Positions 62,556 through 64,000 of a DNA stretch of 64,000 bases are shown here, piece by piece. Every line of letters starts with the position of its first letter. Position 1 is the first letter of the stretch. Origin of the DNA: JAEUQQ01 sp963697285 (lineage in GTDB: Bacteria; Acidobacteriota; Vicinamibacteria; Vicinamibacterales; JAFNAJ01); contig CAVONI010000001.1 of NCBI GenBank assembly GCA_963697285.1, forward strand, positions 1-64,000. Reading direction: 5' to 3'. The notes beneath the pieces were generated by a model, which saw nothing but the letters and a program-made list of their open reading frames with translations, was not told where the DNA came from and made no database searches. The position numbers were made by a program, and so were the translations under genes.

Positions 62556-63827
62556 ATGACCATCCACCGCCTGCCGTACGGTCGCGGGTTCGTCGAGGTC
62601 GATCTGTCGACCGCGGCGCAGCGACACGTCGTCGAGACGCTCGCGCCCCGGGTGACGACCCCCGCCGCGGACCCGATCGCAGAGGTGGAGGCCGCGCTCG
62701 AGGGCGCCGTGTTACCCGAGTGCCGGGGCGGCCGCTGCGCCGTCGCCATCAACGACGCGACGCGGCCCGTGCCGCACGACGTGCTGTTGCCGCCCTTGCT
62801 GCGCCGGCTCGAGCGCGCGGGCGTGACGCCCGGCGACGTGCTCCTGATCATCGCCACGGGCACCCACGCGGTGGTGCCGGCGGAGCGGTTCGGCGACATC
62901 GTCCCGCGCGCGATTCTCGATCGCTGCCGTGTCGTGAGTCACGACGCCCACGACGCGCGCGGCGTCGTCCATCTCGGCGAGACGTCGCGCGGCACGCCGA
63001 TCTGGATCAACCGCCAATACCTCGAGGCCGACCTCCGCCTCGTCGTCGGCGCGATCGAGCCGCACCAGTTCATGGGCTTCTCGGGTGGAGCGAAGAGCGC
63101 GGCCATCGGCCTGGCCGGCTACGAGACCGTCGTGCGCAACCACTCGATGATGTCGCACCCGCTCGCGCAGTTAGGGCGCTACGACGACAACCCGTGCCGC
63201 CAAGACATCGAGGAAATCGGGGCGCGCGTCGGCGTCCACCTCGCGCTCAACGTCCTGCTCGACGATCGCAAGCGCATCGTGCGGGCGCTGGCCGACGCGC
63301 CGGCCGAGTTGATGCGGCGCGGCATCCCGCACGTGCGTGCCGTCAACCAGGTGGAAGTCGATCGGCCGTTCGACCTGGTCATCGCGTCACCGGGCGGGCA
63401 TCCGAAGGACATCAACCTGTACCAGGCGCAGAAGGCACTCGCCCACGCCGCGCTTGTGACGCGGCCCGGCGCCACGATTCTCGTCGCTGCCGCCTGTCCC
63501 GAGGGCACCGGCAGCGAGTCGTACGAACGGTGGATGAGCGATCCGCGGATGACGTCGCACCAGGCGGTCATCGACCGGTTCGCCGAGGAGGGCTACCGGA
63601 TCGGGCCCCACAAGGCCTTCCAGATCTCCCGCGACGCGTCGCGGTTCCACGTGTTGCTGCACACGGAGATGCCGGCAGACCTGGTGAGGCGGCTGCTGCT
63701 CGCCCCTGCGCCGGACCTCGGCCGAACCGTGGCGGAGGCGATCGACGCCCTGCCGCCCGGATCGCGCATCGGGGTGATGCCCTTCGCCAACGGCACCATC
63801 CCGGTAACGGCCGGCGCGCGCGGGTGA
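62556..63827 (+). CDS. LarA-family (lactate racemase-like, nickel-pincer) racemase/epimerase
   Basis: The 423-residue protein belongs to the LarA family. The N-terminal domain has AVAINDATRPVPHDVLLPPLL (D-A-T-R-P motif), LLIIATGTHAVV and VVSHDAHD with catalytic-site histidines; HQFMGFSGGAKSAAIGLAGY is conserved; the C-terminal domain has ASPGGHPKDINLYQAQKAL, whose lysines include the one that binds the nickel-pincer cofactor in LarA. Members act on lactate and many other 2-hydroxy acids, including sugar acids. The larB, larC and larE cofactor genes are not in the window. The next gene is UxaA-like, suggesting a sugar-acid epimerase. Confidence 0.87.
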   Translation: MTIHRLPYGRGFVEVDLSTAAQRHVVETLAPRVTTPAADPIAEVEAALEGAVLPECRGGRCAVAINDATRPVPHDVLLPPLLRRLERAGVTPGDVLLIIATGTHAVVPAERFGDIVPRAILDRCRVVSHDAHDARGVVHLGETSRGTPIWINRQYLEADLRLVVGAIEPHQFMGFSGGAKSAAIGLAGYETVVRNHSMMSHPLAQLGRYDDNPCRQDIEEIGARVGVHLALNVLLDDRKRIVRALADAPAELMRRGIPHVRAVNQVEVDRPFDLVIASPGGHPKDINLYQAQKALAHAALVTRPGATILVAAACPEGTGSESYERWMSDPRMTSHQAVIDRFAEEGYRIGPHKAFQISRDASRFHVLLHTEMPADLVRRLLLAPAPDLGRTVAEAIDALPPGSRIGVMPFANGTIPVTAGARG

Positions 63828-63903
63828 GCGTGACGCCGGCGCTGATGTATGATTTCTTGGTCTGGTTGACCGTTAAACTCCCAGACCCTTAGAAGGAGCG
63901 CAC

Positions 63904-64000
63904 ATGAAACACGGGATTCTGATGCACCGGCCCGACGACGACGTCGGCGTCGCCGTCGCGGACCTCGCGCGCGGGGCGGAGATCGGCGCGATCACGCTCG
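63904..64000 (+). CDS. UxaA-family sugar-acid dehydratase, N-terminal (SAF) part, cut by window end
   Basis: Only the first 32 codons are present. MKHGILMHRPDDDVGVAVAD and LARGAEIGAITL resemble the SAF-domain start of UxaA/altronate dehydratase small-subunit-like proteins (a D-D-x-V-x-x-A-x-x-D-L pattern followed by G). AGAAGGAGCG immediately upstream is a strong ribosome site. It follows the LarA-family gene by about 75 bases on the same strand. Altronate-type dehydratase would fit the hexuronate theme of this region. Confidence 0.75.
   Translation, partial: MKHGILMHRPDDDVGVAVADLARGAEIGAITL

Overview
The window looks like a chromosomal segment of a high-GC, Gram-negative, anaerobic or facultative bacterium, most likely an Acidobacteriota member. 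Two large Oar-like TonB-dependent receptors with an N-terminal carboxypeptidase-like beta-sandwich, the remnant of a MacB/ADOP-type permease, many Tat-exported sugar enzymes and a dsr cluster carrying dsrD, dsrL and dsrN together point that way. The phylum is an inference from gene content. I saw no rRNA, tRNA or CRISPR.

Layout. 1-1.0 kb is gene debris on the minus strand (a scrambled superfamily II helicase remnant and the start of an AbiEii-type toxin gene). 1.0-4.0 kb holds an ADP-ribosylglycohydrolase, a truncated CPBP-like membrane protein, a YgaP-like protein and an ECF sigma/anti-sigma pair. 4.1-9.7 kb is an NtrB/NtrC-like pair (each with one frameshift), a sigma-54-type promoter and a three-gene HybA/HybB-like redox module without a hydrogenase. 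9.7-10.4 kb is a permease remnant plus a promoter. 10.4-19.4 kb (plus strand) holds a frameshifted TonB receptor, an M55 D-aminopeptidase, a DauR-like regulator, RidA, a D-cysteine desulfhydrase/cysteate sulfo-lyase family enzyme, an SDF-family symporter and a YeiH-type putative sulfate exporter.

19.4-49.0 kb (minus strand) is a large dissimilatory sulfur cluster in four transcription units. Unit A: RsbRD_N protein-dsrMKJOP-hemA-cysG-PhnD-like protein-histidine kinase-NtrC-type activator. Unit B: dsrA-dsrB-dsrD-ferritin-like-dsrL-dsrN-HEAT-TPR-dsrC. Unit C: an Hmc-like transmembrane redox complex (HdrD-like Fe-S protein, cytochrome b, four-cluster ferredoxin, NrfD fused to a six-haem cytochrome). 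Unit D: hemCBLD. Together they encode the sirohaem sulfite reductase, its substrate carrier DsrC, two membrane electron conduits, and the route from glutamyl-tRNA to sirohaem. sat, apr and qmo genes are not in the window.

The most notable observation is regulatory. Units A, B and C are each preceded by a near-consensus sigma-54 -24/-12 promoter. Units A and B carry an upstream inverted repeat GTTAC-N6-GTAAC whose centre lies exactly 106 bp from the -24 GG in both cases; unit C has a one-mismatch copy at 83 bp. Unit A ends with a PhnD-like sensor, a kinase and a GAFTGA-containing NtrC-type activator, which makes a self-encoded, sulfur-responsive sigma-54 regulon plausible.

49.3-64.0 kb is a sugar-acid/carbohydrate catabolic region: isomerases, aldehyde dehydrogenase, short transaldolase, ExuT-like transporter, IolB/KduI-like cupin, a second TonB receptor, a Gfo/Idh dehydrogenase, a LacI regulator with a probable operator inside a sigma-70-type promoter, a LarA-family racemase and the start of a UxaA-like gene cut by the window end. 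Five single-base frame breaks in four otherwise well-conserved genes suggest either sequencing/assembly error or recent decay.
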